Shown one piece after another: positions 29,317 through 36,594 of a stretch of DNA of 55,229 bases. The stretch's first letter is position 1, and each line of letters opens with the position of its first letter. The stretch is taken from contig JAAVWC010000024.1 of assembly GCA_023910675.1 (NCBI GenBank), positions 1 to 55,229 on the forward strand. The letters run 5' to 3'. This stretch comes from Gemmatimonas sp. Lineage in GTDB: Bacteria; Gemmatimonadota; Gemmatimonadetes; Gemmatimonadales; Gemmatimonadaceae. A model generated the notes under the pieces. It was not told the origin of the DNA. It worked only from the letters and a program-made list of their open reading frames with translations, and made no database searches. A program made the position numbers and the translations under genes.

Positions 29317-30165
29317 CCGCCGTTCCCCCGCCCCTGCCGTCTGGGCTCCTGCCGTCCGCCGTCTCGGCGCAATCCCGCCGCATCGCGCCGAGTCTCGCAG
29401 ACAGCAGCCACTCAGACTGCAGGCGCGCAGGAACAGCCGCCGTTCCCCCGCCCCTGCCGTCTGGGCTCCTGCCGTCCGCCGTCTCGGCGCAAATCCGCAG
29501 CATTGCGCCGAGTCTCGCAGACAGCAGCTACACAGACCGCAGGCGCGCAGGAACAGCCGCCGTTCCCCCGCCCCTGCCGTCTGGGCTCCTGCCGTCCGCC
29601 GTCTCGGCGCAATCCCGCCGCATCGCGCCGAGTCTCGCAGACGGCAGCCACACAGATGGCAGGGACGCAGGCCAACGGCCGTTCCCCCGCCCCTGCCGTC
29701 TGGGCTCCTGCCGTCCGCCGTCTCGGCGCAATCCCGCCGCATCGCGCCGAGTCTCGCAGACAGCAGCCACACAGACCGCAGGCGCGCAGGAACAGCCGCC
29801 GTTCCCCCGCCCCTGCCGTCTGGGCTCCTGCCGTCCGCCGTCTCGGCGCAATCCCGCCGCATCGCGCCGAGTCTCGCAGACAGCAGCCACACAGACCGCA
29901 GGCGCGCAGGAACAGCCGCCGTTCCCCCGCCCCTGCCGTCTGAGCTCCTGCCGTCCGCCGTCTCGGCGCAACCCCGCCGCATCGCGCCGAGTCTCGCAGA
30001 CAGCAGCCACACAGACCGCAGGCGCGCAGGAACAGCCGCCGTTCCCCCGCCCCTGCCGTCTGGGCTCCTGCCGTCCGCCGTCTCGGCGCAATCCCGCCGC
30101 ATCGCGCCGAGTCTCGCAGACAGCAGCCACACAGACCGCAGGCGCGCAGGAACCGCCGCCGTTCC
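29317..30165. repeat. Family A palindromic tandem array A3 (7 units)
   Basis: Seven units of 119-120 bp, very similar to each other, starting 8 bp after the four-helix-bundle stop and ending 9 bp before the tyrS stop. It begins with an internal-type linker (CCGCCGTTCCCCCGCCCCTG), not with the outer end seen in A1 and A2. The third unit has a variant right flank (CAGATGGCAGGGACGCAGG) that also occurs in A1 at about 19110. This suggests exchange or common descent between arrays. Confidence 0.95.
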
Positions 30166-30173
30166 CCGCGTCC

Positions 30174-31460
30174 CTAGCTTACGTGCACTAGCCCGAAATC
30201 ACGCTGTCCCTTCTTGATGAGCAGGTGTCGGCCGGCGAGCAGCGCGTCGTGCGTGACCATGGCGGTCTGCACCTTTGCGCCGTTCACGCTGATCCCGCCC
30301 TGCTCGAGTAGACGCTTCGCCGCGCCGCGTGAGGCGGCGATGTTGAGCAGCACGAGGCAATGCAGCACGTCGATGCCGTCGCCCACCGGCGTCTCTGGCG
30401 CCGTGTATTCGGCGAACGGGATTTCGTTGCGCAACGCCCCAATGGCCGCTTCCGACAACGCCCGCGGATCGCCCTTCTCGAAGAGCAGGGCCGACACTTC
30501 CTGTGCCACTCGTGCGGCTTCGGCGCTGTGCACGCGCGCGGTCACGTCGGCGGCAAGGGCACGCTGAGCGGCACGACCTTCCGGCGCGCTGCGTACCTGT
30601 TCGTCGAGCGCGGTGATTTCTTCGAGCGACAGCAGCGTGTAGAAGCGCAGGTAGCGCGACACGTCGCGATCATCGGCGCCCATCCAGAACTGGTAGAACT
30701 TGTACGGCGACGTGCGCTCGGGGTCGAGCCACACCGACCCACCGCCCGTGCTCTTGCCGAACTTGGTGCCGTCGGTGTTGGTGATGAGCGGGAAGGTGAG
30801 CGCGTGCGCGTCGGTCCCCTTCGACTTGCGAATGAGTTCGAGGCCGGCGGTGATGTTGCCCCACTGATCGCTGCCGCCCATCTGCAGCGTCACGCCTTCG
30901 CGCCGGTTGAGCTCGAGGTAGTCGTATGCTTGCAGCAGCATGTAGGTGAACTCGGTGTACGAAATGCCGTTCTCGAGGCGGCTCTTCACCGAGTCCTTCG
31001 CCATCATGTAGTTCACCGAGAAGTGCTTGCCGGTATCACGCAAGAAATCGATGAGTCCGAGGCCACCGAGCCAATCGAGGTTGTTCACCAGCTTCGCGGC
31101 GTTGGGGCCTTCGAAGTCGAGAAACTTGGCCAGCTGCAGACGAATCGCTTCGGCGTTCGCTGCGATCGTGTCGAGATCCTGCAGGTTGCGCTCACTGCTG
31201 CGCCCGCTGGGATCACCAATCATGCCCGTGCCGCCACCCACCAGCGCAATGGGCCGGTGGCCGGCGCGCTGGAGATGCACGAGCCCCATGATGGGGATGA
31301 GATTCCCCACGTGCAGGCTCGACGCCGTGGGATCGAACCCCACGTAGGCGGAGACCTGCCCCGCCGCGAGGGCGGCCGGAAGGTCTTCGGTGTGCTGGCT
31401 GAGCAGCTCGCGCCAAGCGAGTTCTGCGAGTGGGGCGGCTGGGTTGGTAATCGCGGACAT
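30174..31460 (-). CDS. tyrS: Tyrosyl-tRNA synthetase
   Basis: Charges tRNA-Tyr. 428 residues from the ATG at 31460. Rossmann core with YVGFDPTASSLHVGNLIPIM (HIGH-type motif), GGGTGMIGDPSGRSSER, QMGGSDQWGNI, and the KMSKS-type loop TKFGKSTGG. The C-terminal S4 domain (GGISVNGAKVQ, LLIKKGQRDFGLV) contacts the tRNA. All elements intact. Divergent from the PBP gene. The frame stays open upstream, but family alignment supports 31460. A TATCTT hexamer lies 6 nt before the ATG. Confidence 0.97.
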   Translation of the reverse strand: MSAITNPAAPLAELAWRELLSQHTEDLPAALAAGQVSAYVGFDPTASSLHVGNLIPIMGLVHLQRAGHRPIALVGGGTGMIGDPSGRSSERNLQDLDTIAANAEAIRLQLAKFLDFEGPNAAKLVNNLDWLGGLGLIDFLRDTGKHFSVNYMMAKDSVKSRLENGISYTEFTYMLLQAYDYLELNRREGVTLQMGGSDQWGNITAGLELIRKSKGTDAHALTFPLITNTDGTKFGKSTGGGSVWLDPERTSPYKFYQFWMGADDRDVSRYLRFYTLLSLEEITALDEQVRSAPEGRAAQRALAADVTARVHSAEAARVAQEVSALLFEKGDPRALSEAAIGALRNEIPFAEYTAPETPVGDGIDVLHCLVLLNIAASRGAAKRLLEQGGISVNGAKVQTAMVTHDALLAGRHLLIKKGQRDFGLVHVS

Positions 31461-31466
31461 CGTCGG

Positions 31467-31472
31467 AAGATA
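31467..31472 (-). promoter_or_regulatory. Candidate -10 box for tyrS (leaderless)
   Basis: TATCTT on the minus strand exactly 6 nt before the tyrS ATG, the same geometry as porX. There is no room for a Shine-Dalgarno sequence or a T-box leader. Confidence 0.5.
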
Positions 31473-31527
31473 AGCGACCACCCCAGCGGTACCGATCCCC
31501 TCGCCGAGGTGTACCTTCCTCCCTGCC

Positions 31528-33681
31528 ATGGCATTCTCTTCCGTCCTTTCGCGCCGTCCCTGGCTGGGGTGGCTGCTGGTCCTCGGCCTGTTCGGCGGCG
31601 CAATCGGCGCCGGCGGCCTCGTTGGCGCGTGGGCCGTCATCTGCCGCGACGGGCGTTGCCCCTCGATTGCATCGCTCGAGCAGTATGTGCCCCGCCAGAC
31701 CTCCAAGGTGTATGCCGCCGACGGCCGCTTCATTACGGAGCTCGGGCTGGAACGGCGCACGCTCATCACGCTCAAGGACATTCCCAAGCATGTCCGCGAC
31801 GCCGTCATCCTGACCGAAGACAAGCGCTTCTACAGTCACCACGGCATCGACTATTTCCGCATTTTCGGCGCGCTGGCCCGCAATGTCCGCGCTGGCAGCT
31901 ACGTGCAGGGGTTCTCGACGATCACCATGCAGCTGGCGCGCAACGTCTTTTCCGATCGCATTTCGCGCGAAAAGACGCTGCTGCGCAAGATCAAGGAAGC
32001 GCGCGTCGCCAGCGCCATCGAGAAGCGCTACAGCAAGGACAAGATCCTCGAGCTGTATCTCAACCAGGTGTACCTGGGCAACGGGGCGTACGGCGTGGAG
32101 ACGGCCTCGCAGCGCTACTTCGGCAAGAGCGTGCGAGACGTCACGGTAGCCGAGGCGGCCGTGCTCGCCGGACTGCTCAAGGGCCCGGAGCGATACAATC
32201 CCCGCCGCTTCGCCGACCGAGCCATTCTGCGCCGCAACACCGTCCTCGAGCTCATGCGTCGCGGTGGCGCCATCACCAACGAAGACGCGTCGCTCGCCAA
32301 GTCGTATCCGTTGCAGCTGGCCGAACGCACGGAGTCCGGTGATGTCGCGCCGTACTTCGTGGAGTGGGTGCGGCAGGAGCTGGAGCAGCACTTCGGCAAG
32401 CGGTTGTACGACGAAGGCCTCAAGGTGTATACCACGCTCGACGTGGACATGCAGACCGCCGCCGAACGGGCGCTGGAGAATCAGCTGCAGGCGATCGAAG
32501 GGGGACGGCATGGCGCGTACAAGCACATGACGTATGAGGCATATCTCGCGCGCAGTGCCGAGGGCGGCGAGAGGGGCGCGGCCAACTCGCCGTATCTGCA
32601 GGGCTCGTTCGTCGCGATCGACCCGCGCACCGGCGCGGTGCGCGCCCTGGTGGGTGGTCGTGACTACGGCGACAGCAAGTTCAATCGCGCCACGCAGGCG
32701 CTGCGTCAGCCGGGCTCGACCTTCAAGCCCATCGTGTACGCTGCGGCCGTGCACGAAGGGTTTTCACCGGCGCAGGTCGTCGACGACTCGCCCATTTCAC
32801 TCGATCAGTTGAGCGGCGACGCGTGGACGCCACAGAACTACGACATGAAGTTCATGGGCAGCATGCCCATGCGGAAAGCGCTCTATCAGTCCCGTAACCT
32901 GGCGGCGATTCGCACCGGCCTCGCGGTTGGCGCCGACGCGGTGATCACGATGGCGCGCCGCTTCGGCATCACGACACCCATTCCGCCGTATCCGTCGGTG
33001 TTCATCGGGTCTGCCGACACGTACCCCGTGCAGATGATCGGGGCGTACAGTGTATTTGCGAACCTTGGTTTGCGTACCACGCCGCACAGCATCTCGAAGG
33101 TGGAGAATGCTGACGGCAAGGTGGTATGGAAGCCCGATCTGGTGCGCGAAGCCGTGCTGTCGCCCGAAGAATCGTGGTTGATGGTGAACATGATGAAAGA
33201 CGTGGTCATTCGTGGCACCGGTGCGCGCATCTGGAGCTCAGGGTTCCGCATCCCCGCGGGGGGCAAGACGGGCACGACGAACGACGGCGCCGACGTCTGG
33301 TTCATTGGCTATACCGCCGACCTCGTGGCCGGCGTGTGGATGGGCTTTGACAAGCCGCAGAAGATCAAGGCGAATGCGCAGGGTGGTGAGCTCGCGACGC
33401 CTGCGTGGACGGCGTTCATGACCGAGGTCTATCGCCGCAAGCCGCAGCCGCCCGACTGGCCGCGCCCCGACGGGGTGATCGTGCGCGAGATCGACGCGCT
33501 CACGGGGCGCCTGCCCAATGCGAGCTGCACGAGCGCGCTGGTCACCGAGTTCTTCGTGCAGGGCTATGAACCCACGCGCACCTGTACCGACGACCCGGGG
33601 CCGTCGCCCTTCTCGCTCGACAGTGCACGCGCGCTGGTGAAGAAGGACACGTCGAACCCGTTCCGTCTGCCACCGGTCTGA
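31528..33681 (+). CDS. Class A penicillin-binding protein (PBP1A type)
   Basis: 717 residues. A short cytoplasmic tail and one membrane helix (about 10-36) are followed by a GT51 transglycosylase domain with catalytic E97 in LTEDKRFYSHHG and QGFSTITMQLARNVF. A linker leads to the transpeptidase domain with S397-x-x-K400 (PGSTFKP), the SxN motif (SRN at about 451) and K580-T-G (GKTGTTND). It polymerises and crosslinks peptidoglycan in the periplasm. Complete and of normal length. The promoter lies in the 67-bp divergent gap with tyrS. Confidence 0.96.
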   Translation: MAFSSVLSRRPWLGWLLVLGLFGGAIGAGGLVGAWAVICRDGRCPSIASLEQYVPRQTSKVYAADGRFITELGLERRTLITLKDIPKHVRDAVILTEDKRFYSHHGIDYFRIFGALARNVRAGSYVQGFSTITMQLARNVFSDRISREKTLLRKIKEARVASAIEKRYSKDKILELYLNQVYLGNGAYGVETASQRYFGKSVRDVTVAEAAVLAGLLKGPERYNPRRFADRAILRRNTVLELMRRGGAITNEDASLAKSYPLQLAERTESGDVAPYFVEWVRQELEQHFGKRLYDEGLKVYTTLDVDMQTAAERALENQLQAIEGGRHGAYKHMTYEAYLARSAEGGERGAANSPYLQGSFVAIDPRTGAVRALVGGRDYGDSKFNRATQALRQPGSTFKPIVYAAAVHEGFSPAQVVDDSPISLDQLSGDAWTPQNYDMKFMGSMPMRKALYQSRNLAAIRTGLAVGADAVITMARRFGITTPIPPYPSVFIGSADTYPVQMIGAYSVFANLGLRTTPHSISKVENADGKVVWKPDLVREAVLSPEESWLMVNMMKDVVIRGTGARIWSSGFRIPAGGKTGTTNDGADVWFIGYTADLVAGVWMGFDKPQKIKANAQGGELATPAWTAFMTEVYRRKPQPPDWPRPDGVIVREIDALTGRLPNASCTSALVTEFFVQGYEPTRTCTDDPGPSPFSLDSARALVKKDTSNPFRLPPV

Positions 33682-33695
33682 CGCCGGTGAGCGCG

Positions 33696-35060
33696 ATGGA
33701 AACGCTCTACACCGCCGACTGGGTGCTGCCGATATCCGGCGCACCCATCGAGCACGGCGCGGTACTCGTGCGCGGTGATCGCATTGCGTGGGTTGGTGCC
33801 GCCGCCCAATCCGCCATGCACGCGCACGCCGACACCCCGGTCCAGGCACTCGGCGCGTGTGCGCTCATGCCGGGGTTGGTGAACGCCCACTCGCACCTCG
33901 AACTCACGGGGCTGCGCGGCTTTCTCGAGGGGCTCGACTTCCGCGAGTGGCTGCGCACTCTCACCATCGTGCGGCGTGACCTGCTGAGCGACGCAGATTT
34001 GCTCGACGCCTCGCGCGCCGGCATCGCCGAGGCACTCTGTCACGGCATTACCACCCTCGCCGACTGCACCGACTCGGCCATGCCGCTCACCGCCATGCGC
34101 GAGATGGGCGTGCGCGGTATTGGCTACGTGGAAGTTTTCGGTCCCGATCCATCGCTTCGAGACGAATCGCTTGCACGATTGCAGCAACGGGTGTCGGCGT
34201 TGCGACGCTTGGATACCTCGCTGGTGCGTACCGGCGTCTCGCCGCACGCGCCGTACACGGTGTCGGCTCCCCTGTTTCGAGCGACCGCCGAATACGCGCG
34301 CGCCGAGTCGCTGCCGATGGCGGTGCATGTGGCCGAAAGCGCCGCGGAAACGGCGTTTGTGCGCGACGGGGCAGGGCCGTTCGCGGAGCGGTTACGTGAG
34401 CGAGGGATTGTGGTCGCCGCGCAGGCACGCTCGCCCATTGCCCTGCTGGAGGCGACGGGGGTATTGGCGGCGCAGCCGCTGCTCATTCACGTCATTCGCG
34501 CCGATGACGAAGACGTTGCGCGCGTGGCGCACCACGGTGCGACCATCGTGCATTGCCCCATCTCCAACGCGAAGCTGGGGCACGGGGTGGCACCGCTCGA
34601 CCGCATGTTGGCGCATGGCATAGCCACCGGACTCGGCTCCGATTCGGTGGCCAGCAACGACCGTATGCATCTGCTCGACGAAGCCCGCATGGCCACGCTG
34701 CTCCACGCGGTTCGCTCTGGCAGTCCGGACTCACTCACCGCGCACGAGGCGTTGGTGCTCGCCACACATGGCGGTGCGCGCGCGCTCGGCCTCGGGGACG
34801 AAGTGGGCACACTCGAGGCCGGCAAGGCTGCTGATCTTGTGGCGTTCCCGTTACATGCGAGTGCCGTGCAGCCCGTGCACGATCCGGCGGTGGCGCTTGT
34901 TCATGCGCTCGCCGGTGGTGCGGTGGCGAGTCTGGTGATGGTGGCGGGGCAGCCGCTGGTGTACGGCGGCGTGCTGCGCCATGCCACCGGCGAATGGGAT
35001 GGGCGGCAGCATGTGACGGCGACTCGCCTGAGGGAGTGGCGGCGGCACAGCACCTTGTGA
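33696..35060 (+). CDS. Metal-dependent amidohydrolase (deaminase-like)
   Basis: 454 residues from the ATG at 33696; a GTG at 33687 is an alternative. Metal ligands of the TIM-barrel amidohydrolase family are visible: NAHSHLELTG, SPHAPYTVSAP, MAVHVAES (His), IHVIRADDEDV (His), IVHCPISNAKLGHGVAPLDR, and the aspartate of ATGLGSDSVASND. The pattern fits the cytosine/adenosine/S-adenosylhomocysteine deaminase group, which includes aminofutalosine deaminase (MqnX). No other menaquinone genes are nearby, so the substrate is left open. It starts 14 nt after the PBP stop. Confidence 0.85.
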   Translation: METLYTADWVLPISGAPIEHGAVLVRGDRIAWVGAAAQSAMHAHADTPVQALGACALMPGLVNAHSHLELTGLRGFLEGLDFREWLRTLTIVRRDLLSDADLLDASRAGIAEALCHGITTLADCTDSAMPLTAMREMGVRGIGYVEVFGPDPSLRDESLARLQQRVSALRRLDTSLVRTGVSPHAPYTVSAPLFRATAEYARAESLPMAVHVAESAAETAFVRDGAGPFAERLRERGIVVAAQARSPIALLEATGVLAAQPLLIHVIRADDEDVARVAHHGATIVHCPISNAKLGHGVAPLDRMLAHGIATGLGSDSVASNDRMHLLDEARMATLLHAVRSGSPDSLTAHEALVLATHGGARALGLGDEVGTLEAGKAADLVAFPLHASAVQPVHDPAVALVHALAGGAVASLVMVAGQPLVYGGVLRHATGEWDGRQHVTATRLREWRRHSTL

Positions 35061-35079
35061 TATGCTTCAGTATGCGTAC

Positions 35080-35283
35080 CCGCGACGAACTGGCTGTTTT
35101 CAGGAGTTGCAGTCCCCGCAGAAGCTGCGGGCGGCCCGTCGTCTTCACGAGGGTCGCGCACCGCTGAGCCATATCACATCCCCGCTTGCTGCCGGTCGTT
35201 GTTTCTCGACGACGCAGACGCGGGGATTTGCTTTTGCCCAGTGTTGCGCGCGCGTCGGTCCACGACTCAGCGGAGGGTAGGGC
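35080..35283 (+). promoter_or_regulatory. Structured 5' leader before the HNH gene
   Basis: About 200 nt without a gene but rich in complementary segments. Hairpin 1 is CCCGCAG-AAG-CTGCGGG (35115-35131). Hairpin 2 is CCC(G)TCGT-CTTC-ACGAGGG, immediately after it. Hairpin 3 is ATCCCCGC (35178-35185) with GCGGGGAT (35220-35227), containing an inner GTCGT/ACGAC stem and followed by TTGCTTTT. An outer stem, CCGCTGAG (35161-35168) with CTCAGCGG (35266-35273), ends inside the Shine-Dalgarno GGAGGG (35272-35277), 6 nt before the GTG start. It may be a cis-regulatory RNA, an attenuator or a separate small RNA. Confidence 0.5.
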
Positions 35284-35862
35284 GTGATTGCCGGATGTCT
35301 CGCACTGAATGCGTCGTACGAACCACTCACCATGGTGCCGCTTCGGCGTGCGCTGCGACTGGTCATTGACGGCAAGGCCGAGATCGTCGAGGCCGACCAT
35401 CACACGCCGGTCCGCTCCGAGCGGCAGGCATTCCCGCGCCCAGCGGTCATCCGCCTGCGGAGCTACGTGCACGTTCCGCGGCGATTCCGCCGACAGGTGA
35501 CGAATACGTTCCTCTTTGCGCGCGACGATTACCAGTGCCAGTACTGCGGCCGTCGCTCCAACGAACTCAAGCCGCGCGAGTCGCTCACGCGCGATCACCT
35601 CATTCCCATGTCGCGCGGCGGCACGAACGAGTGGTCGAACGTGGTAACTGCCTGCAGCAGCTGCAACACGAAGAAAGCCAACCGCATGCCGAGCGAAATC
35701 GGCATGCAGCCGCTGCACAAGCCGGTCGAGCCGCACTTCGTGCACCTGTCGTGGGCCGTGCGCCGCCTCACGCCCATTCAGGCGCAGTATATCCGGACCT
35801 TCTACGGCGAAGAGACGCTTCGAGAACTGGAGAAGATCGAGGGGACCTCGCTGGCGGTGTAG
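35284..35862 (+). CDS. HNH endonuclease family protein
   Basis: 192 residues from a GTG with a good Shine-Dalgarno sequence. The N-terminal part (CLALNASYEPLTMVPLRRAL, then LVIDGKAEIVE) is the conserved segment of a widespread small HNH family. The HNH/zinc domain is complete: CQYCG, LTRDHLIPMSRGGTNEW, then VTACSSCNTKKANR. Two CxxC pairs and the DH dipeptide indicate an active ββα-metal nuclease fold. No methylase, CRISPR or transposase partner is adjacent. The leader before it is unusually structured. Confidence 0.88.
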   Translation: MIAGCLALNASYEPLTMVPLRRALRLVIDGKAEIVEADHHTPVRSERQAFPRPAVIRLRSYVHVPRRFRRQVTNTFLFARDDYQCQYCGRRSNELKPRESLTRDHLIPMSRGGTNEWSNVVTACSSCNTKKANRMPSEIGMQPLHKPVEPHFVHLSWAVRRLTPIQAQYIRTFYGEETLRELEKIEGTSLAV

Positions 35863-35919
35863 CGGTCAGGCCTGAGTGGTGAGAGCCAGAACGAGAGGCG
35901 AGAAACGAGCATCGAGAGT

Positions 35920-36582
35920 TCAGAACTTCATCGTCGGGCTCCGCGCTTCCAGCTGCCGCACTTCTCCTCCCAGAATGCGCGATGCGAGCGTGCGTACACC
36001 GCGTGTGAGTGCTGACGCCGGGCTGCGCTTGCCCTTTACTGCGGGTCTGGCTTCACCGCGCAGCCACCGTTCCACTTCGTCGAGGTCCGTGACCTCGAGC
36101 GTCTGCAGTTCGGCCTGCACCAGCACATAGCCCTTCTGGCCGCGCTTCGGCGTGGGCAGCGCCGGCAGATATGCCAGTTCGCTCGCGGCTCGTGCATCGG
36201 CGAAGCGCAGGTAACTGCCGAGCGACATGACGCGATCGCCAACGACCCGTGCGACTTCGTAGCTCTTTTCCACCACATTGTACTGCACGATGACGTCCCA
36301 CTCGGCGCGCCCGCGTACATCGTCGAAGTAGCGGCCCACAGTCCAGATTTCGGCACGGATGTGCAGCCGTGCGGGAAATCCGTTGCGCAACAGCTCATCG
36401 AATTGCCGTTCCTCCAGCACGTTGCGCACGGCCACCAACGGCGGAAACGACTGCGCCGTGACACGGATATCGATCTCCGGGCTCGACTGTGCCACAGCCA
36501 CCGCGCTGCTGCTCACGAGGATGAGCAACGCGACGGCGAGCGACTGCAACAGGCGCAGTCCCGAAGCGAAGGAGGAGCTCAC
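35920..36582 (-). CDS. DUF4390 family exported protein
   Basis: 220 residues with a signal peptide or anchor (SLAVALLILVSSSAVAVAQS). The remainder matches the DUF4390 pattern: RNVLEERQFDELLRNGFPAR, AEIWTVGRYFDDVRGRAEWD, VIVQYNVVEKSYEVAR. The family is found with NtrY-like kinases in other bacteria, and here an NtrY/NtrX-type pair lies upstream on the same strand. Its function is unknown. It starts 12 nt after the stop of the outer-membrane protein gene, so the two are probably co-expressed. Confidence 0.75.
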   Translation of the reverse strand: MSSSFASGLRLLQSLAVALLILVSSSAVAVAQSSPEIDIRVTAQSFPPLVAVRNVLEERQFDELLRNGFPARLHIRAEIWTVGRYFDDVRGRAEWDVIVQYNVVEKSYEVARVVGDRVMSLGSYLRFADARAASELAYLPALPTPKRGQKGYVLVQAELQTLEVTDLDEVERWLRGEARPAVKGKRSPASALTRGVRTLASRILGGEVRQLEARSPTMKF

Positions 36583-36594
36583 GCGGACCGGAGA

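Noticed and set aside
28171..30165. CRISPR array
   Set aside because: The whole 120-bp unit is repeated with no unique spacers, units are far too long, and there are no cas genes.
35284..35862. IscB/IsrB-type RNA-guided nuclease
   Set aside because: The N-terminal segment vaguely recalls PLMP, but there is no RuvC domain and the protein belongs to a common small HNH family. Only the neighbouring structured RNA kept the idea alive, and it is reported as a separate observation.
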